Notes under the pieces: generated by a model
Told to the model about the DNA's origin: nothing
The model's input: the letters and a program-made list of their open reading frames with translations, nothing else
Databases searched by the model: none
Position numbers and translations under genes: made by a program
Part shown: positions 8,673 to 16,891 of the stretch, piece by piece
Layout: each line of letters starts with the position of its first letter
How positions within the stretch are numbered: position 1 is the stretch's first letter
Assembly: GCF_039539005.1 (NCBI RefSeq)
Contig: NZ_BAABCP010000001.1
Location: 558,001-622,000 of the forward strand
DNA: 64,000 nt
Origin: Microbacterium soli
Lineage (GTDB): Bacteria > Actinomycetota > Actinomycetes > Actinomycetales > Microbacteriaceae
Direction of reading: 5' to 3'

Positions 8673-8718
8673 TACAATCGGAGTGTCCGGCCATTGCCGG
8701 TGCCCGAAAAAGGGGCAC
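8673..8718 (+). promoter_or_regulatory. Possible -10 and leader hairpin before the ThDP enzyme
   Basis: TACAAT (8673-8678) is a good -10 without a clear -35. About 22 nt downstream, GTGCCC (8700-8705) and GGGCAC (8713-8718) form a 6-bp stem with an A-rich loop, leaving a further 75-nt leader before the ATG at 8794. There is no T run, so it is not a classical terminator. It suggests that the gene has its own promoter rather than relying only on read-through. Confidence 0.35.
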
Positions 8719-8793
8719 GAAGCGCGCGAAGCGACGATGCATGAGCGGCGAGACATATACGGACCCCTCCGTTCCGTCTCGAAAGGCTCTGTC

Positions 8794-10476
8794 ATGCCCT
8801 CTGTCTCCGCCCACGTCGCCCTCACCCTCGCCCAGCACGTCGACCACGTCTTCGGTGTGATGGGCAACGGCAACGCGTACTTCCTCGACGCCATCGACAC
8901 GCAGACGGACGCCGGCTTCACCGCCGTCCGCCATGAGCAGGGCGCTGTCGTCGCCGCCGACGCGCACTTCCGGGCATCCGGGCGGATCGCCGCGGCCACC
9001 ACCACCTACGGCGCGGGCTTCACGAACACGATCACCGCCCTCGCCGAATCCGTGCAGGCGCACGTGCCGCTCGTGCTGGTCGTCGGCGACGAGCCGACCT
9101 CCGGCCCGCGTCCCTGGGACGTCGACCAGATCGCGCTGGCGTCGGGTGTCGGCGCGCGCACCTACACCACGGGGAGGACGGATGCCGCGGCCACCACCGT
9201 CATCGCCGTCGAGCACGCCCTCACCTACCGGGTTCCGGTCGTGCTGGCCATCCCCTACGACGTCGCGGCTCTCGAGGCCGGGCCCGTGCCGCAGGCCCCC
9301 TCCCCTCGCCTGCCCGATCCGCTGCCCCCTCGCGGCGCGTTCGCAGAGGGGATGCTCGATGAGATCGCCGACGCGCTGCGCTCCGCCGAACGTCCTTTCC
9401 TGCTGGCGGGGCGCGGCGCCTGGCTGGCCGGCGCGGGCCCGGCGCTCGGTGCGCTGGCCGAAGCCACCGGAGCGCTGACGGCGTCGAGCGCCCTGGGGCG
9501 CGGGATCTTCCCCGATTCCCGCCACGACCTCGGGGTGGCAGGCGGATTCGGCGCCGACGGCGCCATGTCGCTCGTGCGGCAGGCCGATGTCGCCGTGGTG
9601 TTCGGCGCGGCGCTCAACCAGTTCACGATGCGCTTCGGCGAGCTGTTCGCGCCCGGCACCCGGGTGTTCCAGGTCGATGTGGCGCCGGCTGCGACGCATC
9701 CGAACGTCGGAGGCTTCGTGCGCGCCGACGCCCGCCTCGCCGCCGAGTCGCTCCTGCAGCGGCTCGGATCCACGGCATCCGTCCGCGCGAAGCGCATTCT
9801 TCCGCACGAAGCGCACGCACCGTGGCGGGAGACCGTCGACGTCGCGGCGGCCCGCGCGTATCCCGCCGGCGACGAGATCGCCCCCGACGGCCGGCTGGAT
9901 CCGCGATCGGCCGCGCGACGGATCGCCGAGCTGCTGCCCGAGGACCGGGTGGTCGTGTCCGACGGCGGGCACTTCATCGGCTGGGCCAACATGTACTGGC
10001 CCGTCGCCGCGCCGGACCGGATGATGATGGTGGGCACCGCGTTCCAGTCGATCGGCCAGGGCTGGCCGAGCGTGGTCGGCGCGACCCGCGCGCGCCCGGA
10101 CAGCACGGTCGTGCTGACCTCCGGTGACGGGGGCGGGCTGATGGCGATCGCCGACCTGGAGTCCGCCGTGCGGGCCGCCGGCGGTCATGGCTGCGCGGTG
10201 ATCTGGAACGACGCCGCCTACGGCGCCGAGATCAACCTCTACGGGCTGAAGGGCCTCGCCGAGGCGCCCATGCGGATCCCCGAGGTCGACTTCGCCGCTC
10301 TCAGCGCGGCCGTCGGCGCGGAGGGCGTCGTCGTGCGCAGCCTCGCCGACCTCGAACGGCTGGGATCCTGGGCCGGAGAGGACCCGGAGGCGCGCCGATT
10401 CCTCGTCCTCGATCTGCGCATCTCGGGCCGGATCATCGCCCCGTACCAGCAGGAGATCATCCGCGTGAACTCCTGA
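8794..10476 (+). CDS. Thiamine diphosphate-dependent enzyme (acetolactate synthase-like)
   Basis: A 560-residue ThDP enzyme in the pyruvate-oxidase/acetolactate-synthase fold. The N-terminal catalytic glutamate lies in VRHEQGAVVAADAHFR. The C-terminal ThDP/Mg motif is SGDGGGLMAI, followed by IWNDAAYG. The exact reaction cannot be read. Acetolactate synthase-like, benzoylformate or phenylpyruvate decarboxylase, or oxalyl-CoA decarboxylase-like activity are all possible. Position after the paa genes makes a 2-oxo aryl acid decarboxylase feeding phenylacetate attractive, but that is inference. The ATG at 8794 has gaaagg 7 nt upstream, and a -10 near 8673 suggests its own promoter. There is no adjacent small regulatory subunit, arguing against a biosynthetic IlvB. 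Confidence 0.8.
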   Translation: MPSVSAHVALTLAQHVDHVFGVMGNGNAYFLDAIDTQTDAGFTAVRHEQGAVVAADAHFRASGRIAAATTTYGAGFTNTITALAESVQAHVPLVLVVGDEPTSGPRPWDVDQIALASGVGARTYTTGRTDAAATTVIAVEHALTYRVPVVLAIPYDVAALEAGPVPQAPSPRLPDPLPPRGAFAEGMLDEIADALRSAERPFLLAGRGAWLAGAGPALGALAEATGALTASSALGRGIFPDSRHDLGVAGGFGADGAMSLVRQADVAVVFGAALNQFTMRFGELFAPGTRVFQVDVAPAATHPNVGGFVRADARLAAESLLQRLGSTASVRAKRILPHEAHAPWRETVDVAAARAYPAGDEIAPDGRLDPRSAARRIAELLPEDRVVVSDGGHFIGWANMYWPVAAPDRMMMVGTAFQSIGQGWPSVVGATRARPDSTVVLTSGDGGGLMAIADLESAVRAAGGHGCAVIWNDAAYGAEINLYGLKGLAEAPMRIPEVDFAALSAAVGAEGVVVRSLADLERLGSWAGEDPEARRFLVLDLRISGRIIAPYQQEIIRVNS

Positions 10477-10511
10477 CCCGCCTCGTCCCACTCTCCCCTG
10501 TTTCACGCGGT

Positions 10512-10524
10512 TTCTCGGCGAGAA
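10512..10524. terminator. Small hairpin between convergent genes
   Basis: TTCTC-GGC-GAGAA forms a 5-bp stem inside a larger imperfect CCCCT/AGGGG pairing, in the 78-nt gap between the convergent ThDP-enzyme and response-regulator genes. It may be a weak bidirectional terminator; no T run is present. Confidence 0.3.
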
Positions 10525-10554
10525 GAGGGGACGGGGGACGTCAGGGACACACGG

Positions 10555-11163
10555 TCAGACCCAGCCCTTGTCCTGGGCGATGCGGACGGCCTGGGCGCGA
10601 TTGGACGCGCCGGTCTTGCCGATCGCCGACGACAGGTGGTTGCGCACGGTGCCGGCGGAGAGGAAGACCTCGGATGCGATGGCCGCGGCGCTCCTGCCGT
10701 CCGCAGCCAGGCGCAGCACCTGCCGCTCCCTCTCGCTGAGCGGATTGGTGCCCTCGAACAGGCTCGCCTCGGCGAGTTCGGGATCGACGACACGCAGCCC
10801 GGAATGCAGGCGGCGCACGGCATCCGCCAGCTGCTCGGCCGGGGCGTCCTTGGCCATGAAGCCGGCGGCCCCCGCGTCCAGCGCCGAACGCAGGTATCCC
10901 GGGCGGGCGAACGTCGTCACCACCAGCACCCGGGTGCCGGGGCTCGCCTCGTGAAGTCGCCGGGTCGCCTCGATGCCGTCCAGGCCCGGCATCTGGATGT
11001 CCATCAGGCAGACGTCCGGGGCGAGCTCGGCGACCAGCCTGGTGGCCTCGGCCCCGTCGGCGGCGACGCCGACCACCTCGATGTCGTCCTCCAGTTCCAG
11101 CAGCGCCGCCAGAGCGCCGCGCACGAGCGCCTGGTCGTCGGCGATGACGATGCGGATGCTCAC
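10555..11163 (-). CDS. LuxR/NarL-type response regulator
   Basis: A 202-residue regulator with an N-terminal receiver domain (acidic pair in IVIADDQALVRG, phospho-acceptor Asp in DVCLMDIQMPGLDG, Lys in FMAKDAPAE) and a C-terminal LuxR helix-turn-helix (LSERERQVLRLAADGRSAAA, then SAGTVRNHLSSAIGKTGASN). It is the partner of the kinase just upstream: the GTG start overlaps the kinase stop as GTGA. The likely target is the ABC exporter operon on the same strand, which has a perfect inverted repeat upstream at 14150-14165. The signal is unknown. Confidence 0.92.
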   Translation of the reverse strand: MSIRIVIADDQALVRGALAALLELEDDIEVVGVAADGAEATRLVAELAPDVCLMDIQMPGLDGIEATRRLHEASPGTRVLVVTTFARPGYLRSALDAGAAGFMAKDAPAEQLADAVRRLHSGLRVVDPELAEASLFEGTNPLSERERQVLRLAADGRSAAAIASEVFLSAGTVRNHLSSAIGKTGASNRAQAVRIAQDKGWV

Positions 11164-12278
11164 CACATCACCTCCACGAGAGTGCCGCCGGACTCCCCGC
11201 CGGTCAGCTGAAAGCGCGCCCCGGCCGCCGCCGCCCGCTCGCGCATGCCGCGCACGCCGTTGCCCTCCGAGGATCCGGCGCCGCGACCGTCGTCCTGCAC
11301 GGCCAGCAGCCCCGGGCGCAGGCGCACGGTCACGGTCGACGCCGCCGCGTGCCGCAGGATGTTCGTCGTGGCCTCGCGCAGGATCCACCCGGCGGTCAGG
11401 CCCTGTGCGGGCGAGAGCATCGCGGGGTCCCCATCGACGACGGGCTCGATCCCTCCCGCGCGCAGCGCCGCCGTGCTCGCGGTGAGCTGGTCGGCTAGGG
11501 TCGCGGCACGCGCGCCCGTGACGGTCGCCCGCACGCCGCTGATGGCCTCCGCCGTGAGCGCCTCGATGTCGGCCAGCTCCGTCTTGGCCCGCTCGGGATC
11601 GGTGTCGATGAGCCGGTGCGCCAGCTGCGCCTTCAGCCGCACGACCGTCAGCGAATGCCCGATGAGATCGTGCACGTCGCGGGCGACGGCCTCACGCCCC
11701 TGGCTGGTGGCCAGCTCCAGCCCCAGCTGTTCGGCGATGGCGGAGCGGATGATCAACCAGGTCGACACCGTGTTCACGACGCCGAGGATGACGATGATGA
11801 TGAGCACCGCCGAGTAGTCCCAGCCGTCCGGCAGCAGGAGCACGCTCAGGCCCGTCACGAGCACGGCGCCGGTCGTCGTCAGCCAGTGCGCGGGCCTGGT
11901 GAGGCCGTAGGACGCGAAGGACATGATGAACGGCAGGAAGCTGAGCGCATTCCCGCCGACAGCGGGGATCGTCGCCGCGGCGCAGACCATGAGGGCCCCG
12001 AACACGATCCACTGACCGTGGTCCACGGGCCTGCCCAGCCCGCTCTGCGTGCGCAGCCCGCGGGCGAAGCCGCCCACGTACAGCACGACGAACAGCGCGA
12101 GTGCGGCCCAGCCGACGACGACCCAGCCGAGCGGCGCCGGTGTGCGCAGCAGCTCGATCACCGGGTAGACGAGGAACACCAGCCACACCACGGCCATCAG
12201 CCAGCCGAAGCGGTCCCAGGGATTCTTCGGTGCCGGATCGAGCACGTCCGTCCCGCTCATCGTCTCCTCCTCGGCCAT
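11160..12278 (-). CDS. DesK-type sensor histidine kinase
   Basis: A 372-residue kinase with about five membrane segments in the first ~180 residues and no large extracellular domain. The HisKA_3 box is ARDVHDLIGHSLTVV, and the HATPase segments are LREATTNILRH and VQDDGRGAG...GNGVRGMRERA. Start choice is ambiguous. The ATG at 12278 lies 6 nt behind a TAGGTT -10, suggesting a leaderless mRNA. The ATG at 12260 has a strong gaggaggag ribosome site that would also encode the EEE of the longer form. The membrane-embedded sensor next to an ABC exporter suggests sensing of an exported or membrane-active compound. Confidence 0.9.
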   Translation of the reverse strand: MAEEETMSGTDVLDPAPKNPWDRFGWLMAVVWLVFLVYPVIELLRTPAPLGWVVVGWAALALFVVLYVGGFARGLRTQSGLGRPVDHGQWIVFGALMVCAAATIPAVGGNALSFLPFIMSFASYGLTRPAHWLTTTGAVLVTGLSVLLLPDGWDYSAVLIIIVILGVVNTVSTWLIIRSAIAEQLGLELATSQGREAVARDVHDLIGHSLTVVRLKAQLAHRLIDTDPERAKTELADIEALTAEAISGVRATVTGARAATLADQLTASTAALRAGGIEPVVDGDPAMLSPAQGLTAGWILREATTNILRHAAASTVTVRLRPGLLAVQDDGRGAGSSEGNGVRGMRERAAAAGARFQLTGGESGGTLVEVMW

Positions 12279-12284
12279 CCGTCC

Positions 12285-12290
12285 AACCTA
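12285..12290 (-). promoter_or_regulatory. Leaderless-type -10 before the histidine kinase
   Basis: On the minus strand TAGGTT (12290 to 12285) lies 6 nt before the ATG at 12278. Together with the 49-nt gap after the ABC permease, this suggests that the kinase-regulator pair can be transcribed apart from the exporter genes. Confidence 0.4.
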
Positions 12291-12327
12291 CTGAATCCGG
12301 ATGCCGCCCGCCCGGCCGCCCGGACCG

Positions 12328-13128
12328 TCAGCGGCGGGCGCGCGAGCGCCTGGCACCCACGTACACGAGCACCATGAACACGGCCAGCCACGCCACCACG
12401 TTCAGCAGCAGCATCCACAGCGGGTCGGTCTGCCCGGTGGTCAGGGTGCCCTCGGTGAGCGGCCAGCGGCTCAGCGCCACGAACCCGTACAGCGGGGTGA
12501 ACCGGGCGATGTCGAGCATGACGCCGTCCAGCGGCATGAAGACGTTCCCGAAGAAGGCGAAGAAGACCAAGGAGATGGAGGCCAGCGCGGCCGCCGAGTC
12601 CGAGTTGAAGACCAGTCCCACTCCGAGGCCGTACAGTCCGAACATGAGCCCCACCCCGAGGATGATCCCCGCGGCGGCGACCCACCGCCACACGCTGTCG
12701 GCCTCGGCGCCGGTGAGGGCGCCGGCGATGTACACGACCGCCAGCGCGAACGCGGCGAAGGCGACGGCGGTGAGGAGCTTCGTCAGCGCGTACCCGGCGG
12801 TGCTCAGCGGCGTCATGGCGAGTTGTCGCCCCCAGCCCTGCTGCGCCTCCGCGGCGGCCAGGGAGGTCAGGGAGCTCATGGCGACGGCGGTGCCGTACGC
12901 CGCCATGGAGATCATCACGTAGAACGCCACATTCCCGTTCCCGGCGGACAGGGCGCCGTAGGCGGGTCCGGCGCCGAAGAGCAGGTACATGACGACGGGC
13001 ATGGCCAGCGTGAAGGCGAGCGTGTACGGATTGCGCAGCTGGCGGAGCGCCTCGATGCGCAGCATGGTCATCGACATGCCGCCGGAGGAGCGACCGGTGG
13101 CGAGAGGGGTGAGCGTCGTGGTGGTCAT
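12328..13128 (-). CDS. ABC-2 type exporter permease
   Basis: A 266-residue integral membrane protein with about six hydrophobic segments, typical of ABC-2/DrrB permeases. The N-terminal cytosolic stretch LRIEALRQLRNPYTLAFTLA is followed by MPVVMYLLFGAG. The gene starts 1 nt after the ATPase stop, with the gaggac ribosome site inside the end of the ATPase gene. With the ATPase it should form an exporter, and the adjacent kinase-regulator pair is in the same orientation. The substrate (drug, peptide or lipid) cannot be told. Confidence 0.88.
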   Translation of the reverse strand: MTTTTLTPLATGRSSGGMSMTMLRIEALRQLRNPYTLAFTLAMPVVMYLLFGAGPAYGALSAGNGNVAFYVMISMAAYGTAVAMSSLTSLAAAEAQQGWGRQLAMTPLSTAGYALTKLLTAVAFAAFALAVVYIAGALTGAEADSVWRWVAAAGIILGVGLMFGLYGLGVGLVFNSDSAAALASISLVFFAFFGNVFMPLDGVMLDIARFTPLYGFVALSRWPLTEGTLTTGQTDPLWMLLLNVVAWLAVFMVLVYVGARRSRARR

Positions 13129-13129
13129 G

Positions 13130-14092
13130 TCAGTCCTCCGTCAGGGCGGTGAAGGCGGTCTCGAGGGTGGGGGCGGTGATCTCCAGGTCGCGCGCGCCGG
13201 ATGCCAGCAGAGCGGATGCCAGAGCGTCGGAGTCCTGGGCCCGCACGGTCAGCCGCCCCGCGTCCACGCGCAGGTCGGCGATGTCGTCGCGGTCGCGCAG
13301 GCGGGTGAGGATGTCGTCGCGTCCGGTCTCCGGGAGGGTCGCGGCGATCACGCGGGCTCCCAGCCCCGCGCGCAGCTGCGCGGTGGGGGCGTCGGCGACG
13401 ATGCGTCCGTGGTTCATCACCACGGTGCGGCGTGCGAACTGCTCGGCCTCCTCCAGATAGTGCGTGGCGAAGAGGATGGTGCGGCCGGCATCGGCATCCG
13501 CCCGCATGACGTCCCAGAAGTGCCGGCGGGCGGTGACGTCCATGCCCGCGGTCGGCTCGTCGAGGACGAGGATGTCGGGGTCGGCGACCAGCGCGAGTGC
13601 GAAGCGCACCCGCTGCTGCTCGCCCCCGGAGCACTTGGACACCCGACGTCCGATGAGCCCCGACAGGTCCGCGCGCGCCAGAACATCGGGCACGCGGGAG
13701 AGGGCGTCCCGGCCGTGCAGGGACGCGACCAGGCGCACGGTCTCCCCGACGGTCAGATCGGCCAGCAGCCCGCCGGTCTGGAGTACGGCCGAGATGGAGC
13801 CGGCGGCGGTGGCGCGGGCGGGGCGAGCCCCGAAGACCCGCGCCGTGCCCTCGTCGGGCTCGGACAACCCCAGCAGGATGTCGAGCGTGGTCGTCTTCCC
13901 CGCGCCGTTGGGGCCCAGCAGGGCGACGATCTCCCCGGCGCGGACGGTGAGATCGACATCGTCGACGGCCTGCACGCGCTTCGCTCCGCTGCCGAAGCCG
14001 CGGCGTATGCCGCGCAGCTCGATGACGACGTCGCGCAGGCCGCCCTGCTGCGCCGTCGCGGTCGCGGTCCGTGGTTGTTCCGTGATCTGCAT
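13130..14092 (-). CDS. ABC exporter ATP-binding protein (DrrA-like)
   Basis: A 320-residue ATPase. Walker A is GPNGAGKTTT, the signature is KCSGGEQQRVRFA, Walker B is ILVLDEPTAGMD, and the switch histidine lies in LFATHYLEEAEQ. The C-terminal ~80 residues form the DUF4162-like extension of DrrA-type multidrug or antibiotic exporters. It is the first gene of the exporter pair. An exact 7-bp inverted repeat, 58 nt upstream of the start, may be its operator. Two-component control is inferred from the neighbouring genes. Confidence 0.93.
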   Translation of the reverse strand: MQITEQPRTATATAQQGGLRDVVIELRGIRRGFGSGAKRVQAVDDVDLTVRAGEIVALLGPNGAGKTTTLDILLGLSEPDEGTARVFGARPARATAAGSISAVLQTGGLLADLTVGETVRLVASLHGRDALSRVPDVLARADLSGLIGRRVSKCSGGEQQRVRFALALVADPDILVLDEPTAGMDVTARRHFWDVMRADADAGRTILFATHYLEEAEQFARRTVVMNHGRIVADAPTAQLRAGLGARVIAATLPETGRDDILTRLRDRDDIADLRVDAGRLTVRAQDSDALASALLASGARDLEITAPTLETAFTALTED

Positions 14093-14149
14093 GTCTCCAG
14101 CGTCGTCGCACCGGCGCGCGGATGCCGGAGGGCGGTGTCACGTCTTCGG

Positions 14150-14165
14150 CATGACACCTGTCATG
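14150..14165. promoter_or_regulatory. Perfect inverted repeat upstream of the ABC exporter
   Basis: CATGACA-cc-TGTCATG is a perfect 7-bp inverted repeat with a 2-nt centre, between the 3' end of the hydroxylase gene and the ATPase start at 14092. ATGACA...TGTCAT dyads are typical of sites for NarL/DesR-type regulators, and such a regulator is encoded at 10555-11163. The link is an inference. Confidence 0.5.
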
Positions 14166-14169
14166 TCGT

Positions 14170-16020
14170 TCACGCCGGCAGCAGCGCCCCCTCCAGGAAC
14201 GCCGCCAGCCGATCCGGCGCATCCAGCGGATGGATCGCCGCCACGTACTGGTCGGGGCGCACCACGACCACCACACCGTCGCGGGACAGCTCGCGCACGG
14301 CGAAGATGTCGTCCTCGCACCAGACGGTCGGCGCTGCCGCGTACACCTTCTCCCAGTCGGTCAGGCCGAAGGGGCCCGTCCTCGGCAGGAACAGCGCGGG
14401 CGCGTCGGTGATCTGGAACTCGTCGAAGCGCTGCTGGTAGATCGCCTTGACGTCGAAGACGGCGTCCACGTCGCCGTCCTGCGGCGTGTGGCGCGCGAAC
14501 ACGGGGCCCATGGCATCCGCCCAGGTCGCCAGCTTCGAGGCATCCGCATCGGCGAAGGCGTACACCCGCCAGCGCCCATCGGCGGTCGCGTGGTGGCCGA
14601 GGTGCACGACGTTGCCGTCGCCGACCCGGGTGACCTCGGCGGACTGGAAGCGCCTGCCGAGCGGGAACCCGATCGCCAGCTCCTGCCGCGAGGAGCCGTC
14701 GACGATCATCGACGGCTCGTACTGCGTCATGAACCCGGAGGGGAACTCGGCCGTGGCCAGATAGTAGGTGGCCAGCTCCTGCGGATCGGAGATCTCCTCG
14801 GGCTTGCGGGCCATGAGGCTCGACCACTCCCGGTCGAAGTCGATCAGCTGCTGGGCGACCGGGCGGCGCTCGGCGGCGTAGGTGGACAGCAGCTCGGCGG
14901 GCGCACGGCCCGTGAGCACGTGCCCGAGCTTCCAGCCCAGGTTGAAGCCGTCCTGCATGGACACGTTCATGCCCTGGCCGGCCTTGGCGCTGTGCGTGTG
15001 GCAGGCGTCGCCGGTGAGGAACACTCTGGGGTGGCGCTCGCCGTCCAGCGCATCGTCGAAGCCGTCGGTGACGCGGTGTCCGACCTCGTAGACGCTGTGC
15101 CAGGCGACCTCCTTCACGTCCAGCGCGTAGGGGTGCAGGATCTCATTGGCCTTGGCGATGATCTCCTCGATCGAGGTGGAGCGCACCTGATGGTTGTCGC
15201 CTTCGGCGACGGCGCCCAGGTCGATGTACATCCGGCTGAGGTAGCCGCCCTCGCGCGGGATGTGCAGGATGTTCCCCGCCTCCGCGTTGATCGCGCACTT
15301 GGTGCGCCAATCCGGGAAGTCGGTGTTGACGAGCACGTCCATCACGCCCCAGGCGTGTGCGGAGACACTGCCGACATGCTTGCGGCCGATGGCCTCGCGC
15401 ACCGCGCTGCGTGCACCGTCGCAGCCGGCGACGTACGTCGCGCGGACGGTGCGCTCGGTGCCGTGGTCGTTCACCCGCACCTCGACCGGGTACTCCCCCT
15501 CCTCGTGCACGGTGAGGCCGAGGAACTCCACGCCGTAGTCCGGGACGATACGGCCCGGACCGTGCAGTGCCGCCTCCGCGAAGTAGTCCAGCACCCGCGC
15601 CTGGTTCACGATCAGGTGCGGGAACTCGCTGATCTTCAGACCGTAGTCCTCCGTGCGGGAGGTGCGGATGATGTTCGCGGGGTTCGCGGGGTCGGGTCCC
15701 CAGAAGTTCATCCAGCCGATGTTGTAGGCCTCGGCGATGATGCGCGGCGCGAAGCCGAAGGCCTGGAACGTCTCGACACTGCGCGGCTGGATGCCGTCGG
15801 CCTGGCCGAGCACGAGGCGTCCGTCGCGCTTCTCGATGATGCGCGTGCTCACGTCGGGGAACTGCGACATCTGCGCGGCCAGCAGCATGCCGGCGGGCCC
15901 GGAGCCGACGATGAGCACATCCATCTCGTCGGGGAGCTCCGCGGGCCTGTCGAGTCCGATCCCCGCGGCGGGGAGCACACGCGGATCGTGGGAGACATAG
16001 CCGTGGTGGTGGAACTGCAT
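14170..16020 (-). CDS. Phenol hydroxylase-like FAD monooxygenase (MobA, 3-hydroxybenzoate 4-monooxygenase type)
   Basis: A 616-residue class A flavoprotein hydroxylase. The FAD dinucleotide motif VLIVGSGPAGMLL is at 35-47. The DG motif AGCDGARSAVREAIG and the GD motif FLTGDACHTHSAKAGQGMN follow, and a C-terminal thioredoxin-like domain ends with VVVRPDQYVA. The N-terminus MQFH, the LGQADGI segment and the C-terminal pattern closely resemble MobA of Comamonas. It hydroxylates a phenolic acid ortho to the OH with NADPH and O2. Next to a homoprotocatechuate pathway without HpaBC, the substrate may be 3- or 4-hydroxyphenylacetate rather than 3-hydroxybenzoate. Divergent IclR gene with shared operators. 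Confidence 0.85.
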   Translation of the reverse strand: MQFHHHGYVSHDPRVLPAAGIGLDRPAELPDEMDVLIVGSGPAGMLLAAQMSQFPDVSTRIIEKRDGRLVLGQADGIQPRSVETFQAFGFAPRIIAEAYNIGWMNFWGPDPANPANIIRTSRTEDYGLKISEFPHLIVNQARVLDYFAEAALHGPGRIVPDYGVEFLGLTVHEEGEYPVEVRVNDHGTERTVRATYVAGCDGARSAVREAIGRKHVGSVSAHAWGVMDVLVNTDFPDWRTKCAINAEAGNILHIPREGGYLSRMYIDLGAVAEGDNHQVRSTSIEEIIAKANEILHPYALDVKEVAWHSVYEVGHRVTDGFDDALDGERHPRVFLTGDACHTHSAKAGQGMNVSMQDGFNLGWKLGHVLTGRAPAELLSTYAAERRPVAQQLIDFDREWSSLMARKPEEISDPQELATYYLATAEFPSGFMTQYEPSMIVDGSSRQELAIGFPLGRRFQSAEVTRVGDGNVVHLGHHATADGRWRVYAFADADASKLATWADAMGPVFARHTPQDGDVDAVFDVKAIYQQRFDEFQITDAPALFLPRTGPFGLTDWEKVYAAAPTVWCEDDIFAVRELSRDGVVVVVRPDQYVAAIHPLDAPDRLAAFLEGALLPA

Positions 16021-16073
16021 CGTCTGGTCCTTCCCCGGACACCGTCGTCAGGTCTTGCATGGCGAGGAGACTT

Positions 16074-16108
16074 GTTCTATATTCGAACGCAACGTTCTAC
16101 TATTGAAC
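16074..16108. promoter_or_regulatory. Twin 15-bp IclR-type operators
   Basis: Two copies of an inverted repeat with arms GTTC and GAAC lie in the divergent intergenic region: GTTCTATATTCGAAC (16074-16088) and GTTCTACTATTGAAC (16094-16108). Their starts are exactly 20 bp apart, two helical turns, so two dimers would bind on the same face. A TACTAT -10 for the iclR gene (16098-16103) lies inside the second copy. Control of both the hydroxylase and the regulator by the IclR protein is inferred. Confidence 0.7.
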
Positions 16109-16166
16109 AGATAGTACGTGATGGTCGGACGCCCGCACAAGGCCGTCCGCATCCCGAAGGAGTCCC

Positions 16167-16853
16167 ATGCCCGCACCCGCCTCGCAGACGCTGAGCCGCG
16201 GCATCCGGATCCTGGAGATCCTCGCCGACGGACCGCTCTCGATCGACGAGATCGCCACCTCGCTGAGCGTGCACCGGTCGATCGCCTACCGACTGCTGCG
16301 GACTCTCGAGGATCACCGTCTGGTCGCCCGCGATGCCGCCGGGCGTGCGTCCCTCGGCCCGCGCATGGCGGCGCTGGCCGCCGGCGTCGCGCACGACGTG
16401 CAGGCGGAGGCTCTGCCCGAGCTGACCGCGGTCGCCAACGATCTGGGGCTGACCGCGTTCCTCGCCGTCCTGGACGGTGACGAGTGCATCACGCTCACGA
16501 GCGTCGAGCCCCGCCACACCGTGGCCAACGTCGCGCAGCGACCCGGCACCCGGCATCCGGTCACCGCGGGAGCGCCCGGCAAGGCGATCCTCTCCCAGCT
16601 GAGCGACCACGAGTGGCCGGCGATCGACGAGACGCTGCGGGCCCAGGTGCTCGCCGTCCGCGAGCGCGGCTACGCCACCAGCCACGACGAGGTCATCCCG
16701 AACCTGAGGTCCGTGGCGGTGCCGCTCCCCCTGCGCGGGCACCGCCCCGCCGCTCTGGCGGTCGTGCACGTCGCCGCCCGGCATCCGGATGCCGAGATCG
16801 CCGCGCGCCTGCAGCGCTCCGCCGCCGCGATCCGCGAGGCGCTGGACGGCTGA
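16167..16853 (+). CDS. IclR-family transcriptional regulator
   Basis: A 228-residue regulator. The N-terminal winged helix (SRGIRILEILADGPLSIDEI, with recognition helix VHRSIAYRLLRTLEDHRLV) precedes a ligand-binding domain with RHPVTAGAPGKAILS and RERGYATSHDEV. It is divergent from the MobA-like hydroxylase and reads the twin GTTC/GAAC sites at 16074-16108. IclR proteins of this class usually respond to an aromatic acid or ring-cleavage intermediate. The ligand is probably the hydroxylase substrate or product, which is inference. The ATG has gaagga about 6 nt upstream. Confidence 0.92.
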   Translation: MPAPASQTLSRGIRILEILADGPLSIDEIATSLSVHRSIAYRLLRTLEDHRLVARDAAGRASLGPRMAALAAGVAHDVQAEALPELTAVANDLGLTAFLAVLDGDECITLTSVEPRHTVANVAQRPGTRHPVTAGAPGKAILSQLSDHEWPAIDETLRAQVLAVRERGYATSHDEVIPNLRSVAVPLPLRGHRPAALAVVHVAARHPDAEIAARLQRSAAAIREALDG

Positions 16854-16891
16854 GCGGCCACCGAGGACCCGTGCGGCCATCGGGCCCCGCC

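Noticed and set aside
8700..8718. GTGCCC/GGGCAC hairpin as a rho-independent terminator after paaG
   Set aside because: There is no T run and it lies downstream of a good -10, so a leader structure is more likely.
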